Part shown: piece by piece, positions 1 through 11,700 of the stretch | How the letters are laid out: the number at the start of each line of letters is the position of its first letter | Position numbering within the stretch: position 1 is the first letter of the stretch | Assembly: GCF_901000735.1 (NCBI RefSeq) | Contig: NC_081546.1 | Location: forward strand, 8,582,254 to 8,646,253 | DNA length: 64,000 nucleotides | From: Corylus avellana | Taxonomy: Eukaryota > Streptophyta > Magnoliopsida > Fagales > Betulaceae | Direction of reading: 5' to 3' | Position numbers and translations under genes: made by a program | The notes under the pieces: model-generated | Database searches by the model: none | What the model was told of the DNA's origin: nothing | Seen by the model: the letters and a program-made list of their open reading frames with translations, nothing else

Positions 1-83
1 ACAATGTGGGCCAAGTTTTTGAAATTTTATTAACTCATCAATTGTATGTATGACGGGATAAATGCCAACTTGGCAAAACTAAG

Positions 84-720
84 GTGAGCTACTTGGGGCA
101 CATAATCTCTCCACAAGGGGTGGCGATGGATCTGGAAAAAATTGAGTCCGTGATACGGTTGCCTGCGCCGACTACCCTCAAGGAGTTGAGAGGATTTTTG
201 GGCCTCACGGGATATTACCGCAAATTTGTTCTAGGGTATGGCACAATTGCCAAACCCTTAACAAAGCTATTAAAAAAGAATGCGTTTGGGTGGTCATCTC
301 AAGCAGAGCAGTCCTTCCTTCAATTGAAGCAAGCCATGACTCAAGCCCCAATTCTGTCTCTTCCTGATTTCTCCAAACCATTCGTAGCGGTGTGATGCTT
401 CAGGGTTAGGCATTGGGGCAGTACTTGTGCAAGACAACTGGCCTATAGCATATTTCAGCAAGGCAATCAAAGGGACGGAGTTGGACTTATCTACCTATGA
501 AAAAGAGATGTTGGTCTTAGTTTTGGCGGTCTAAAGGTGGAGGCCTTATTTGTTGGGATCTAAATTCATTGTTCATACGAATAAAAAAGTATGAATTTTC
601 TCTTGGATCAAACTATATCTACCACAGCTCAACAACGCTGGCTAGTAAAATTATTGGGATATGATTATGACATTGAGTATAAGCGGAGAAAAGAAATTCA
701 ATAGCTGATGCTCTATCCCG
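84..720 (+). pseudogene. Gypsy reverse transcriptase end and RNase H, broken
   Basis: The translation begins in the thumb/connection part of reverse transcriptase (motif YLGHIIS, then LRGFLGLTGYYRKF) and passes into RNase H. A frame break near 393 separates this from the RNase H start, which reads CDASGLGIGAVL; later pieces read YFSKAI and ADALSR. An in-frame stop replaces a residue near 532 and another occurs near 703. The palm domain with the catalytic aspartates lies outside the window. Family assignment is firm; function is lost. Confidence 0.88.
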
Positions 721-905
721 AGTAGAGGGGCCCAAAACATTAATGGCTATTTCTCATCCTGTTCCACATTGGTTGGAGACAATTCAAGAAGAAATTCAGT
801 TCGATTCAGAATTGCAAGCTTTAGTAATCCGTATACAGGTATGGGAAGCAGTGGGTCCATGGAAATTCAGAGAGGGGTGTAACTTTTTTTAAAGAACGAG
901 TCTAC

Positions 906-1754
906 TTGCCTAGCACTTCTCCTCTCATCCAACCCATCCTAATCGAATTTCATGGGAGCACACATGAAGGGTTCTTTAAAACTATGAGCCAGCTCAATAC
1001 TGTGTTGTATTGGCCTAGAATGAAGGAACGGGTCAATACCTTCATCTGGGAGTGTGAGTTCTGCCAAAGAGTCCAGGTTGATACAACAATGCCTTCGGGC
1101 CTTCTGTAGCCATTACCCATCCCTACTAAGGAGTGGGCTAAAATTTCAATGGACTTCATTGATGGGCTACCTAAGTCACATGGAAAATCTACAATCCTTG
1201 TGGTTGTCGATCGTCTTTCTAAGTATGGCCATTTTATTTCTATTAGTCATCCTTATACAGCCCATCATGTAACGAAAATTTACTTTAATAATATTTTTAA
1301 ACTACATGGCATGCTGGAATCTATTGTGTGTGATCGAGACCCAACATTTACTAGCCGATTTTGGACAGAGTTGTTCTTGCTTCATGGAACTAAATTCAAT
1401 TTTAGTTTCGCCTACCATTCGCAAACTAATGGGCAAACAAAGGTCCTCAATTGTACGGTGGAGATGTACTTACTGTGTCTAACGAGTTCAAAACCTAAAG
1501 ATTGGGTTACGTGGCTTCCATGGGTTGAGTATTGTTATAACACGAGCACACATTCTGCTCATAACACTACTCCTTTTGAATTAGTATATGGGCGATCTCC
1601 CCCTACTCTACTATCATATGTCAAGGGAACAACGCAGGTAGAAGCTGTTGGAAGAACTATGGAGGAGCGTGATCAAATACTCACGGATTCAAGGGATCAC
1701 TTGCACAAGGCTCAACATCGTATAACTCAGGTTTACAACAAGCATCACAAATAG
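906..1754 (+). pseudogene. Gypsy integrase: zinc-binding and core domains, broken
   Basis: The first part (906-1109) holds an H2C2-type zinc-binding segment with HGSTHEGFFKT and CEFCQRVQ. A stop at about 1107 interrupts it. The core (1149-1754) has the catalytic aspartate in SMDFIDGLPKS, the second in VCDRDPTFTS, and the region around HSQTNGQTKVLN where the catalytic glutamate usually sits in a QTEV-type motif. Here the residue reads K, so the DDE triad looks damaged. The core ends at a stop before the C-terminal domain. Confidence 0.88.
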
Positions 1755-1784
1755 AAACAATTTGATGTCGAGGATTGGGTATAT

Positions 1785-2189
1785 TTGAAGTTACAGCTGT
1801 ATCGGCAATCTTCTGTGAAGTTGCGAAGCAATGCTAAATTAGCAGCCAAATATTATGGCCCATTTAAGATTTTGAAGAAAATTAGGTCTGTTGCTTACTT
1901 GCTGGAGTTACCAAAGGAATCTAAGTTACATCTAGTTTTCCACGTCTCCGTTTTGAAGAAGCATATGGGGACTACAATTCCTACAGAAGCTAAGCTACCA
2001 GACATTCCTTCCTTGCAAATCCAACCTCTAGCAGTTCTAGAACAAAGAGTGTATAAGGGTTTTCCAGAAATCCTAGTACATTGGGCAGGGTATTCTCCAG
2101 CAGATGCATCATGGGGGAAGAAAGATGATTTCCTTTCTCGTTATCCAGACCTTGTCCTTGAAAACAAAGACACTTTTAAGGGGAAATGA
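1785..2189 (+). pseudogene. Integrase C-terminus with chromodomain
   Basis: This segment continues the integrase (KYYGPFKIL, FHVSVLKKH) and finishes in a chromodomain-like stretch (VLVHWAGYSPADASWG reads here as ILVHWAGYS...). Chromodomains at the integrase end define chromoviruses and are thought to steer insertion to particular chromatin. The reading frame ends just before the polypurine tract and LTR, the normal position. It is open for 134 codons but is cut off from the upstream integrase by a stop near 1754. Confidence 0.85.
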
Positions 2190-2190
2190 A

Positions 2191-2572
2191 TGTTACAACC
2201 CTTGTCAAAGTAGGACTCTTAGTCATCTCTGCCAGTAATTAGTCTTTATTTACTTTTCTTTATTTACTTTCCTTGTCAAAGTCATAGGAGTCAAGTCCTT
2301 GCTTGGGTTGGAGTCCTAACCTGTGTAGGATTATATGTTCTAATTCTAGTATGAGTCGGCCCTGTAACCTTTATATAAGCACCTTTAAGGAATAAAGCAT
2401 GGCAGCGAATATTTATCATAAATCAACCTTGTGTTGTGAGGTGAGGTCCTCTTAACCTTAAACCCTATTTTCCATCCCCTTCATTCCACCATAGGAAAAC
2501 ACAGTAGGACCAAACCTTCTAATTCACGTATCCATCGCCTTGTTACAAGATCTCAATCCAAGGCTTGTAACA
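2191..2572 (+). repeat. Gypsy 3' LTR
   Basis: The 382-bp segment starts TGTTACAA and ends TTGTAACA, a perfect 8-bp terminal inverted repeat of the TG...CA kind. Inside are a TATA-like TTATATAAG (2371-2379) and AATAAA (2391-2396), in the order expected for a promoter and poly(A) signal. The paired 5' LTR is outside the window. Confidence 0.85.
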
Positions 2573-3755
2573 CCCAGTTATATAATAACCATCGATAACT
2601 GGTTATCCGCACCGGTAATCGGGTCTTTAAAAAATTGGACAATTTCAGCTTATTTTAAGTATTGAGCCTACTTTTTGGCCTTAAGTCATACATTTTTTTT
2701 TTTTTTTTGCCATTTTTAAAAAACAAAGTTAGGGCTCTTTTTGCCAATTTTCAAATTCTAAATATATCCTCACTATAATTAACTTATCCTTTCAGAAAAA
2801 TCATTCTTAATGAATATGGTGCAAATACGAGAAGAATACTTGGAATAAGGAACAAGATTTTATAGCTTATCCAACTGTATCTTGGAATATTATGGCTTGA
2901 GTTGACAGTTTTCCTAAGTAATCTGTCAAGTATTGGATTACAAATGTTTGTGTTTTTGGGGAAAATGCATTTTACTTCATTAAAGTTTCACCCCATTTGT
3001 AATTTGGCCTCCAATGTTTAAAAATTAGCAATGTATTTCAACAAAGTATCAAAAATTCGCAATGTGACCCATATGCCAATAATTTCCGTTATCTCTAATG
3101 GAAATTATTGAAAAGGCCTAATTGCCCTTATATTTTAAAAAATTTGAAAAAGACAATTTTTTTTTTTTTACTTGGGGGTATTTTTGGAATTTTGTCGAAA
3201 AAATATGGGCCAAGTTTAGGAAGTAGAGACAAAAAATGCATGTGCGTGTGAAATTTTCAGTCAAACTAGATGGAAATGGGTAACGTAATAGATGAGTCAA
3301 ATTGAAAATTTTTGATACTTTGTTGAGGTACATTGCCAATTTTTAAATATTGGAGTCCAAATTGCAAATGGGGTGAAACTTGGGAAGAGAGCTAAATGCA
3401 TTTTCCCCTTGTTTTCTACGGGGTCAAAAAATAAGAAGAAAAAAAAATTGTATAACTGCAAGCAAAGTAGATACTAAAGGCAACAACAGAAGAAGAATCC
3501 TATGACAATAGAACAGTTTTTTCTTTAGATTTTGGAGACGTTGAAGAAACAAATTATTAGGCACAGAACTTAATAAATTTATCATACAAGGCATAGTAAA
3601 TTAAAGAACCAACCATATATATCGGGATGTTTGAAAATGCAAAAATAGGTAACAACCCTGGGTAGCAAGTTATCAATTATTTCCATCCGCGTTTAAAAGC
3701 GGTTGGTCGGTTACCGGTTGGTGGTCGGTTATAACTGGCCAGCTTTACACCCCTA
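2573..3755. mobile_element. Decayed hAT-type MITE, interrupted by another MITE
   Basis: The right end reads TTACACCCCTA, matching the TAGGGGTGTNAA ends of the hAT MITE at 39274-39895. The left part (GGTTATCCGCACCGG; GCTTATTTTAAGTATTG) also resembles the inside of that element, as does the GGTTACCGGTTGG stretch near 3710. The left terminus is missing and abuts the gypsy LTR. A separate MITE (2958-3408) sits inside. Family membership is inferred from these shared blocks. Confidence 0.5.
2958..3408. mobile_element. MITE with about 100-bp terminal inverted repeats
   Basis: The ends GGGGAAAATGCATT and AATGCATTTTCCCC are inverted copies, and the inverted match continues inward for about 100 bp on both sides (for example TTTCACCCCATTTG against CAAATGGGGTGAAA). 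The middle is AT-rich and noncoding. No clean target duplication is visible, so the superfamily is open; the long inverted repeats would fit a Mutator-like MITE. Confidence 0.8.
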
Positions 3756-3924
3756 GTGAACTGGTCCTTTAATTAAAATTGAATTGGTTTCGTTAATATA
3801 TATTAATACATTTACTTAAAATCTCAAATATAAAATCAAGAGTTATATGTGTTAATACGTTATTTAAAACCCCATATGCAGGGGCCTTTTTGCAGTAAAC
3901 CCCCACGAGCGGTATTTTCTTTTT

Positions 3925-4115
3925 TGGTGATTTTGTGGAGGTTGAATTTGATGTTGATTCAGTTTAAGCTTTCTATTTAATCTAAAATTTCGTTGCTTGG
4001 ATATATCAGTATTTAGAAAAAAAATCATTTAACAATTACACAACATTCTTAATGTGATTATATAACTACAAGTACACTTTACTATTGTTTGAAGTGAAGT
4101 AAAGAATTATCTTTT

Positions 4116-4146
<31 letters not shown>

Positions 4147-4877
4147 TTATTATTATTTTTGTGAGTTGTGGAGGTTAAATTTGACGTTGATTCAATTTAG
4201 GGTTTTTCAGGCATTTTTTGGTAAGTACTTTTTCAACTTTTGAAAGCAAAATAACGCAAAAATTTCTTTTGATTATTGTGGAAAAAAGAAATAGAAACTC
4301 TTTCAAAACACTAAAGAGATAATTAAACATTGAACCTGATGTGAGATAATTTATTTGACTGCGTTAAATGTTGAGTGAAAAATTTTGTTTTATTTTGTAT
4401 TCATAAAAGAAGTTTTGTTTATTGCTTTGTATATATATTTTTTCGAATGTTCATAATTATGAGTTTTATTTGTATTTAAATCTAATAGGTATTACACCAA
4501 TAATATTAGAGATTATTGCTAATTTCCTATTCATACTTTGATAAGCATAATTCAAGTTTTTCTTTTGCAATTTTTTTTTCTCTCTCTACTTTTTTCATTT
4601 TAAACTAATCCTATGGAAACAAATATTTTAACAAGTTTTATTTATATGAATTAAACTAAAATTAATGGCCGTATGTTTTAATTCATTTGAATGTTTTATG
4701 TGATTTATTTTTCATTTGTGTGATTTACTCAAATTTTCTGGCATGTTTTGAAAGTGATTTTTATACTTTTGAAAGCAAAAAAAGGTAAAAACTTATTTGA
4801 TTATTGTGTGAAAGGAACATGAATGCTTTCAAAACACCGAAGAGTTAATTAAGCATTGAATTGCATTAAATGTACGA
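3925..4877 (+). repeat. AT-rich region with two sets of diverged direct repeats
   Basis: Two pairs of direct repeats are visible. About 60 bp near 3925-3985 (GTGGAGGTTGAATTTGA) returns at 4155-4210. About 140 bp near 4230-4375 (CTTTTGAAAGCAAAA and TCTTTCAAAACAC) returns at 4757-4870. A (TTC)n microsatellite lies at 4114-4144. I see no coding sequence. The layout suggests an old tandem duplication or remnants of long terminal repeats. Confidence 0.6.
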
Positions 4878-4952
4878 TAGAAATGCGTTTTTAACTTATA
4901 ATGAAAAATACGACGACTTTCGTTATAAGTTAAAGTTAAAAACGCATTTCTA
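4878..4952. other. Near-perfect palindrome (hairpin-forming)
   Basis: The left arm (4878-4905) and right arm (4918-4952) are reverse complements: TAGAAATGCGTTTTTAACTT against its inverse, continuing through TTATAA and into TGAAA/TTTCG with one mismatch. The right arm has one extra 6-base insert. The loop is about 12 bases. It could be the foldback end of a degraded transposon or a small palindromic insertion. Confidence 0.75.
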
Positions 4953-5004
4953 TTTTCTTTCTTTTCATCTAAACAACACTAAGAGGAAGTTCAAGAGGAG
5001 GGAA

Positions 5005-5141
5005 GATCTAGATCTAGATCTTCTCTCCTCCCCTTTCATGGTAGCAGTGCTCGACGTCTTTTCTGTAGGCTCTACCGGTGTCCGTTTCTGGCAGATTGCT
5101 TTAGATCTAGTTTGTAGATCTAGATCTAGATCCAGATCTAG
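5005..5141 (+). repeat. Two GATCTA hexamer repeat tracts
   Basis: AGATCTAGATCTAGATC occurs at 5005-5021 and a longer run with one variant unit (TCCAGATC) at 5103-5141. About 80 bp of ordinary sequence separates them. Each tract is self-complementary. Confidence 0.75.
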
Positions 5142-5142
5142 T

Positions 5143-5706
5143 CTCTTCAACCTTAGATTTTATCATTTTCTTCAACCAATGCGTGTCTTCCAAAGGGATG
5201 TTTACGATGTCGTGCTTCTCTACTGCTGCTTGAGGGGGTTTTTTTTTTTTTTTTTTGTTCTTTTTGTCTTGTTTTGTTCCCTGTATCGGTTTTGTTTTTT
5301 GTTTGTAATAATACTTAGTTCTCTCTCTTGATCTGCCCGCCTGATGCCCTTTGGGGTTGTTGATTTGGTCTAGACCTTTGGGTTGTAGATACGAATGTTA
5401 TCTTGGCTTTCGGGTAAAGGAGGATGAGTTTTGGCTTGGGGTTCTCTGCCCTCAATATTGAGGAATAAGAACTATCTATGCATTGGTTTGAGTTTATTTG
5501 GCACAGATCTGCTATTTAATTTGAAAATTAGTCATAGGTTAGCGGATTTTGTATGAGTCTGGAATGTAATACGTCGTTTTTAACGCTTGTAATCTCGTAA
5601 CTTTGGCTATAGTTGCTTCAAAGCTTTGCTCTGTGTTATTTGAGCTTTATGCTCATTTATCAATGAATGAGATTGAACTGTTTCAAAATAAATAAATAAA
5701 AATACG
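5143..5706 (+). other. Possible LINE 3' tail or retrocopy remnant
   Basis: There is no open frame of note. The stretch ends GAGATTGAACTGTTTCAAAA followed by AATAAATAAATAAAAATA, an A-rich end preceded by a GAATGAG element. Plant LINE copies often finish this way. No reverse transcriptase is visible upstream, so this is only a possibility. Confidence 0.3.
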
Positions 5707-5935
5707 ATGACATGCACCGTAGGTGGTAAATGCGGTGAGATCGCATCAAGTATGTCAAAGTATCTTCGAGCATTTTGTTGAAGACATACAATCTGGTTTA
5801 CAACTGATGGGTAAGACTGAATTCCTGCACGTGATGAGAGTTGAATTGTGCTGCACATGGTCTTGCCCGATAGGCAACCGTTCATACCACAGATCAAGTT
5901 TGGGTGGAAGAAATTCCGCCTAGTATTTGGGGTAT
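5707..5935 (-). pseudogene. Unrecognised open segment, possible gene fragment
   Basis: On the minus strand a frame of about 75 codons is open from the region near 5935 to 5707, with varied composition (LICGMNGCLSGKT, SYPSVVNQIVCLQ, ARRYFDILDAISPHLPP). The amino-acid mix looks more protein-like than the AT-rich frames around it. I do not recognise the family. It lies between an A-rich tail and AT-rich spacer, so it may be a captured exon. Confidence 0.25.
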
Positions 5936-6640
5936 TCTTAGGAGAGAAGAAAATTTTCCTCTTTCTTCTGTGTATTAATCGTTTCTTTTGAGATTAATAA
6001 TACTATCCAATATTTCTGCTCAAAAAGAAAATGCGACTAGATACTTTTAAATTTTGTAATTAAATTATAATGAATAATTCAATGCATGGTTATGGCCATT
6101 TATATTTGTCACCAAATTAACAAATATAAATGGAACATTTCTAGTAATAATAAATTTTGTTTATAGAATACCTTTTAATTCATTTCCGCGTACCAAATGA
6201 GGCCTTAAGCCAAATCCCAAGATTAAGTATAATATTACACCTTTTTATTTTATTTTTTTTTTATTTTGTTTACACCTTTTTATTTTATTTTTTGTTTTAC
6301 ACCTTTTTAAAACCAAGATAATCGTCGTTTAATAAAGGTGCAAACTATAATCGTTTTTAACCATCTCATTTACCTCAAAAAAAAAAAAAAAAAAGGGAAC
6401 GGCCAAGATTCAACAATTCGGTCAACTCTGTACTGACTAGTAGATCTAAGTTATCGTTTATAATCGACTTTTAACCAACCATGGTTAGATTAGCTTACCA
6501 TAGTTAACACACTACAGTCCCACGCCTGATTCCTTATCACACCGGTTCGGCGGTTCGCGAGAAAGAACTAATAATAAAATAACAAAATAATAAATTGAAA
6601 ATGTAGTAGGAGAAGCTGACAGCGTTAAAGGTTCCGTTAG
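5936..6640. other. AT-rich intergenic spacer
   Basis: No gene seen. It contains duplicated TTTATTTTATTTT blocks (6242-6300) and an A16 run near 6378. It leads into the promoter region of the DUF1639 gene. Confidence 0.6.
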
Positions 6641-6827
6641 TTTGATTGACGTCGTGAGACTAATTTTTAGGGCTAACGAGGTCTGGGAAACGCCGTAACT
6701 GGGATTATAGGAGACGGGACTCGACGGTTTTAGTAGAGGGGAGAGGAGAGCCCTGCGATTACTGATGGACGGTCAGGAAAGCTCAGCGTTGGACGGTAGA
6801 AGTGTGACGGAGAGTGGGAGGAGGACG

Positions 6828-6835
6828 TATAAAAT
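6828..6835 (+). promoter_or_regulatory. Candidate TATA box of the DUF1639 gene
   Basis: TATAAAAT lies in a GC-richer context, followed about 30 bases on by a purine-rich GAAGAAGGAGAAG leader. The position suits a transcription start near 6860. This is pattern-based only. Confidence 0.45.
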
Positions 6836-6859
6836 ACTGAGAGCGTTTCGTTTATCAGA

Positions 6860-8748
6860 AGAGAAGAAGGAGAAGAAGAGGAAGAAGCTCTCTGTAATTT
6901 TGGTCGTTCTCTCTGATTTTCTCTCCGAATTTTCTTTTCCTTTCTATCTTCTTCTTTAGATGCCAAACCGGCGAATTCGGGAGAGAATTGATGAGATTTG
7001 TACTGTAAAAGGTTGAGGATCTGGAGCTGGTGGAGAGAGAGAGAGAGAGAGAGAGAGAGGTTTGTAATTGAGCGAAGAGATCAATTTTATAGCGCGTTCG
7101 TGGAGTTAGTCTTCAAAGAATAACTTTTTTTTGCTGTACAGATAACATTTGAAGAGCTCTGAACGGGGTCCCTTGGAAGGAATTCTAAGTGGATTCGGTT
7201 TTGATTTCCGTACCTGATTGCGAAGATTGGGTTCGTTTCATTGAAGATTACACAGAGGAGGTCGAGAGTTTCGAGTTTTTAGGTTTGCAATTCGAAGCAG
7301 AGTTTGATTTCCTTCATGTTTTTGTGCGATTTATCATCTGAGATAACATTTTTTTGTGTTCAATTTCTGTTTTACAGGTACATTTCCGTGAGATTTGAGC
7401 AGTTTTTAGAAGGAATCTGGAACCTTTCAATGAAAATATAAGGATAATTATCGGTCAGAGATTGGCTTGTTACATGGGATTTGAAGATTTAGGCTCTGTA
7501 ATGTCATTATTTCGTTGAATACCGGTCATAAATTTGCATTTTTGGACTGTAAGAGAGGAAAGCTCTTTCTGTAAATTCCCTGTGGTGATTGTGGCAGTAT
7601 CTGAGTAATACAGGTGAGAAATCATTATCTAAATTGAAGATCAAGTATCGGTTCCAAATTGAGCTTTGTAATTTGATGTTGGTTCTTGGGTGCTTTTATA
7701 CGGGCAAATCGGGTTTGAATCCCTATAACCAAACACTGCTTTTCTTTGGTTCTTTGTGTTCTGCAGGGCATCGAAGCTCTCGGATTTCTCGGAAAGTGAT
7801 TCCGATTCGCAGACTTTTATTTTTTGAAACAGAGTTGAAATTCTCAGGTAATGCGTTCATTTCCATCACTTTTCTTCTCTAAACCCCTCTCTCTCTCTTT
7901 CCCTCTCTTTCCGCGGCTATAGGTGTGCATTATTGCCATTTTTTGGTCGTTTTATCTCTGGAAAATCCGGAATTGGAAGTTTCCTTTCGTCTATGGCCTT
8001 TCCAAGAAATTTCAGTTCGTGCAACTTCTCAGTCTTCGTGGGATTTTTTCCTCTTTATTTGCTGTTTTCATACCCTGAGTTTTTTGCAACGAAAAGGAAA
8101 CGGCATCTGCGTTAAAATTCTTCTCTTTCTACTGTGAATGTTTTTCTTCGAGCTTTCATTTGATGGTGTCTGAATTGTTGCTGCAATTTCTGAACCAATG
8201 ACCCTACTTTTGGTTTCCAAAAGTATCTTCTTCCTTCGTTCGTTTTGATGTCGGAAATTCCAAAACTAGCCACTTCTTTGATTACGCTGCAAACACGAAG
8301 AAACTGATCTACTCAAAGATTTTCTTGCATTTCTTAGCAGCCAAACACAGCTGCGATGAAAAATCTCGCTTTGTGGTCATTATCACCCGGAAGATCCTCA
8401 TAGACGCCAGTTCTTCATCATCCACTTCCGTCTCCATATGATGCCATCTCACCCCAAGCGCGAAATTTCCACCATGTTTTTTCATAAATCCTGGACCGTC
8501 CGATGCACTTCTTCCACAATCTTCGCCCTTCTCTCTCTCTTTCGTTTATTTATTTTTTTTTGGTCGGGAGGGTTTGATTTCGTAGAAGTTGCTGAGTAGC
8601 GATATCCAAATCCAAATTTTGCTTTGCCTCTTCGGTGCTCGCTCCGTTTTAATTAGAAGTTACCCCTTGGGTTAGATATGAAATTAACCTCAGTAATTAC
8701 TAATTAACTTCGATGGGATGGGACAGGTGTGTACACTAACAAAACTAG
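6860..8748 (+). other. Long 5' leader of the DUF1639 gene, probably with introns
   Basis: The 1.9 kb before the start codon has no long open frame. It holds a (GA)13 tract at 7033-7059 and several pyrimidine-rich AG acceptors (TTTTACAG at 7371-7378, TTCTGCAG near 7766, GGGACAG near 8726) with GTAATG or GTGAG donors (near 7848 and 7613). The pattern suggests a spliced 5' UTR. Exact splicing cannot be set without transcripts. Confidence 0.45.
7033..7059 (+). repeat. (GA)13 microsatellite in 5' leader
   Basis: An uninterrupted GA dinucleotide run sits about 200 bp after the candidate TATA box. GA/CT tracts in plant 5' leaders can bind BPC-type GAGA factors; whether this one does is unknown. Confidence 0.8.
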
Positions 8749-11700
8749 ATGGATAAGGACTCTCTGAGGAGCAACAGTATTAATAATAATGCCAACGTAA
8801 ACAATACGAACGGTAGGGAGACTACCATAGGAGGAGGAGCAGATGCGTCGTTGTTGCTGAGAGCTGGCTCCGAGACCATCAGACAAACGACGTCGTCGGA
8901 TTTCGTGTTGCAGTGGGGAAACCGGAAGAGGCTTAGGTGCATGAAGGTCCAGGTCAAGGACAACAACAACAACGACTCGGCCGCCCCGGTTCAAAGGAAC
9001 ACGGTTCGGGTGGACCGGAGGGTCGTGAGAGTCGATAAGGACTCGTCCAATCAGCCCACTAGCGCCAATCATAGTAATGGGTATTTGAATCTGCGTCAGC
9101 GCCCGTCTTCGCCTCCGCTACCGCCATCTCAGCGAATTCTCAGGTACATTATTATTGATTACACGCCTCTTAATTTTTACTTCCGTGGGTGAATATTTTC
9201 TCCGTGATAGTTGCGGCGCGTGCGGTTCACGCATACGCTGAGTTGCGGAAAATTTGGTTGTTTGTTTGAACTTTGAAGTGATTGATTGCTGTATGTATGG
9301 CGCGTGGGCCAACTACGTGCTTTTTTATTTTTTTCTATTGTGGATTAAGTTAAAAAAAAACAGAAATAAAAAAGAACTTTTTATCATTTTAAATGTCTAA
9401 AAACGCTAACTTAAGTAGCGGTATTAGCAGTGTTTCTAATTATGTCGTTTAGCACAAAAGAAAAAGATGTGAGGGCCCCATCTGAGATAACGCTTTTAAT
9501 TCGCTTATAGTTATTGTAAATAACGAATTGCCTCTTGAACCAAAAAAAATTTAAGGATTTAATATCCATTGTGAGGCACGTGACACCCACTTTAGGTCAC
9601 GTCATGTGATGGGATGTGATGAGTGGTTTATGACTATGATGCAATTTATGAAAACCCTTTGATGGGCTCATTCTTGAGGACGCTAAGATGTGGGCCTGAC
9701 TGTTTTGTGGTCACAATATATAGGTTCATGTGTGAAATTTCAGCTTCAAATGCATTAGTGTATTGAAAGTAAGTTTGACCGACTTTAAATAATGCCTACA
9801 TTGAAATTTCAACTCCAATGCTTTACATTTTGGGCTCATGGATGAGATTGGGTCCTGGCAATTACTTGCTTGAATTATTAGTAATTTGAGTAAATAATAT
9901 GAGAGATTTTATATAATTTTTTATTTTTATTTTTATCTATTTAAATAAAATTTGGATCTATTCCGACATGTAATGAAGCTTTTTTGTCCACTCTCCAAAT
10001 GCTAAGGTGGGCGGCAGGTTATTGTCCAAAAGAAGAGCAAACTTTAATAAAGACAGATATAATTTATTTTTCCTTTAGCTTGTCAGAGCCCCAGGTTTTC
10101 AATTCATTCATAACGCGTCATTTTGCCGTATATATTTCTTTTTGGTTGGTTATCATTGCACTTTCCCCACAAAAATAAAATTTGCGGCAATTTTATTTTG
10201 TGTTTTAATCGTATTTTGTTTTTGAAAATTGACATGCTTTTCTTTTTTCTTTATTTCCTTATTTCATTTGTTTATTATTACAAAAGTTAATGTCAGTAAA
10301 TTAGTTTGATAGTGTCTTGTGCTTAAATGCTTGTATGAGCGATAATTCATTTGTTTTTTTTGTTTTGTTTTATTTTTTTTTTATGTTGATAATTTAAGCT
10401 TAATTTTAAAATTAGTGTTAATTGTGATACTCTCACATTCTCTATTGCTTTTATTAGCATGCTTGGTTTATTTTGGAAATGATTCGAATTGCCATTAGCC
10501 ATCCCTTTGTCTGGTTCTGTTGTTGGAACCAATTAGATTATGATGCTTGGCACCTGCATGTCCGTCCTTGGTCATACAAGTTGTAAAGGTCGAAAAAGTA
10601 AAGTAACATTTAAACAGGCAAAAAACCATTATTGAATTGAATTACCTTTAACTTCTCCAGCAAGCTTACATAGCCTTCACCGCACCTGATCCAATCTCCA
10701 CTGCATCTGATCCACTAAGCCCAACAGCGCCTAGCGAGGTGGACTCGTTGGAAACATGGAAAGGTCAGTTTCTATTCCACGTGTCCTCTAAAATCCTTTT
10801 TCTTTCAGGCACCCATTTCTAGCCGTCCGATGACACAACAAAATTAGGAATCTGGTCGCACCCCCATCCCACATGCCATTCCAATTTTCAACACGTAGCC
10901 TTGACACCTTCGAAAGGCAACCTGAATCCAACGGCTCAAAACCCGGGAAAGCGCAAGCTGTGCGTATCCTACTGAATCATATCTCCCTCTCAAATTTCTC
11001 AACTTTTTCATTAAAGAAAAGCAATTAACCACTCCCTTTTTTTTTAAAAGCGGAACATAAAGGTCCCCAGAGAAGCCAAAAAACCAAGCCTATTTTTTCT
11101 ACGCAAAACTCGACGCGTTTCTTGCGTTCTCTTGGCCACCGATCTAGATCATCCCAAGGTCAATTTCGTAATTTCGAGGAATAAATATACTCCAAATTTT
11201 CAGTTAAACAAAACAAAATATCATGTGATATGATTTGTTGTATGATAATATTGTACAATATATGTATAGTTCTTATTTGTGGTGTGTGGTCCTAATCAGG
11301 AACTCTGAGACATCCAGTGCCATGAGAGGGCAAAGCAACGGAGGTGTGAGGGGAATTGCTTCACCGGACAGGGGTGCGCACGATAAGAGAGGGACCAATA
11401 CCAATAATAACGGCAACAACCACCACCATCACAATGAGAATAACAAATCAGCGGCATCTTCGGAGACTGCGCACGATAGCAAGAAGGGAGGGTCGTCGTC
11501 CGGAAGCGGCGAGGCTGGGCTACCGGTATGGCCCCCGAAGTTCGTCATTGCTTTGACTAACAAGGAGAAAGAGGAGGATTTCATGGCCATCAAGGGGTCT
11601 AAGCTTCCTCAGAGACCCAAGAAGAGAGCCAAATTCATACAGCGCACCCTCAATGTAAGCTTTTCATTTCTCCTCTGCTTCTTTTTATTTTTATTTTTTA

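Larger units (their letters stand above)
1..2572 (+). mobile_element. Ty3/gypsy chromovirus-type LTR retrotransposon, 3' part
   Basis: The window opens inside a Ty3/gypsy element and runs to the end of its 3' LTR. The order end of reverse transcriptase, RNase H, zinc-binding integrase, integrase core, chromodomain, LTR is that of plant chromoviruses. All coding parts carry stops and frameshifts, so the copy is dead. A purine-rich stretch (2178-2190) lies directly before the LTR, as expected of a polypurine tract. The 5' half and 5' LTR lie outside the window, so age and target duplication cannot be judged. Confidence 0.93.

Noticed and set aside
8704..9072. Minus-strand open frame opposite DUF1639 exon 1
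   Set aside because: It mirrors a well-supported coding exon with family motifs on the plus strand and has no recognisable content.
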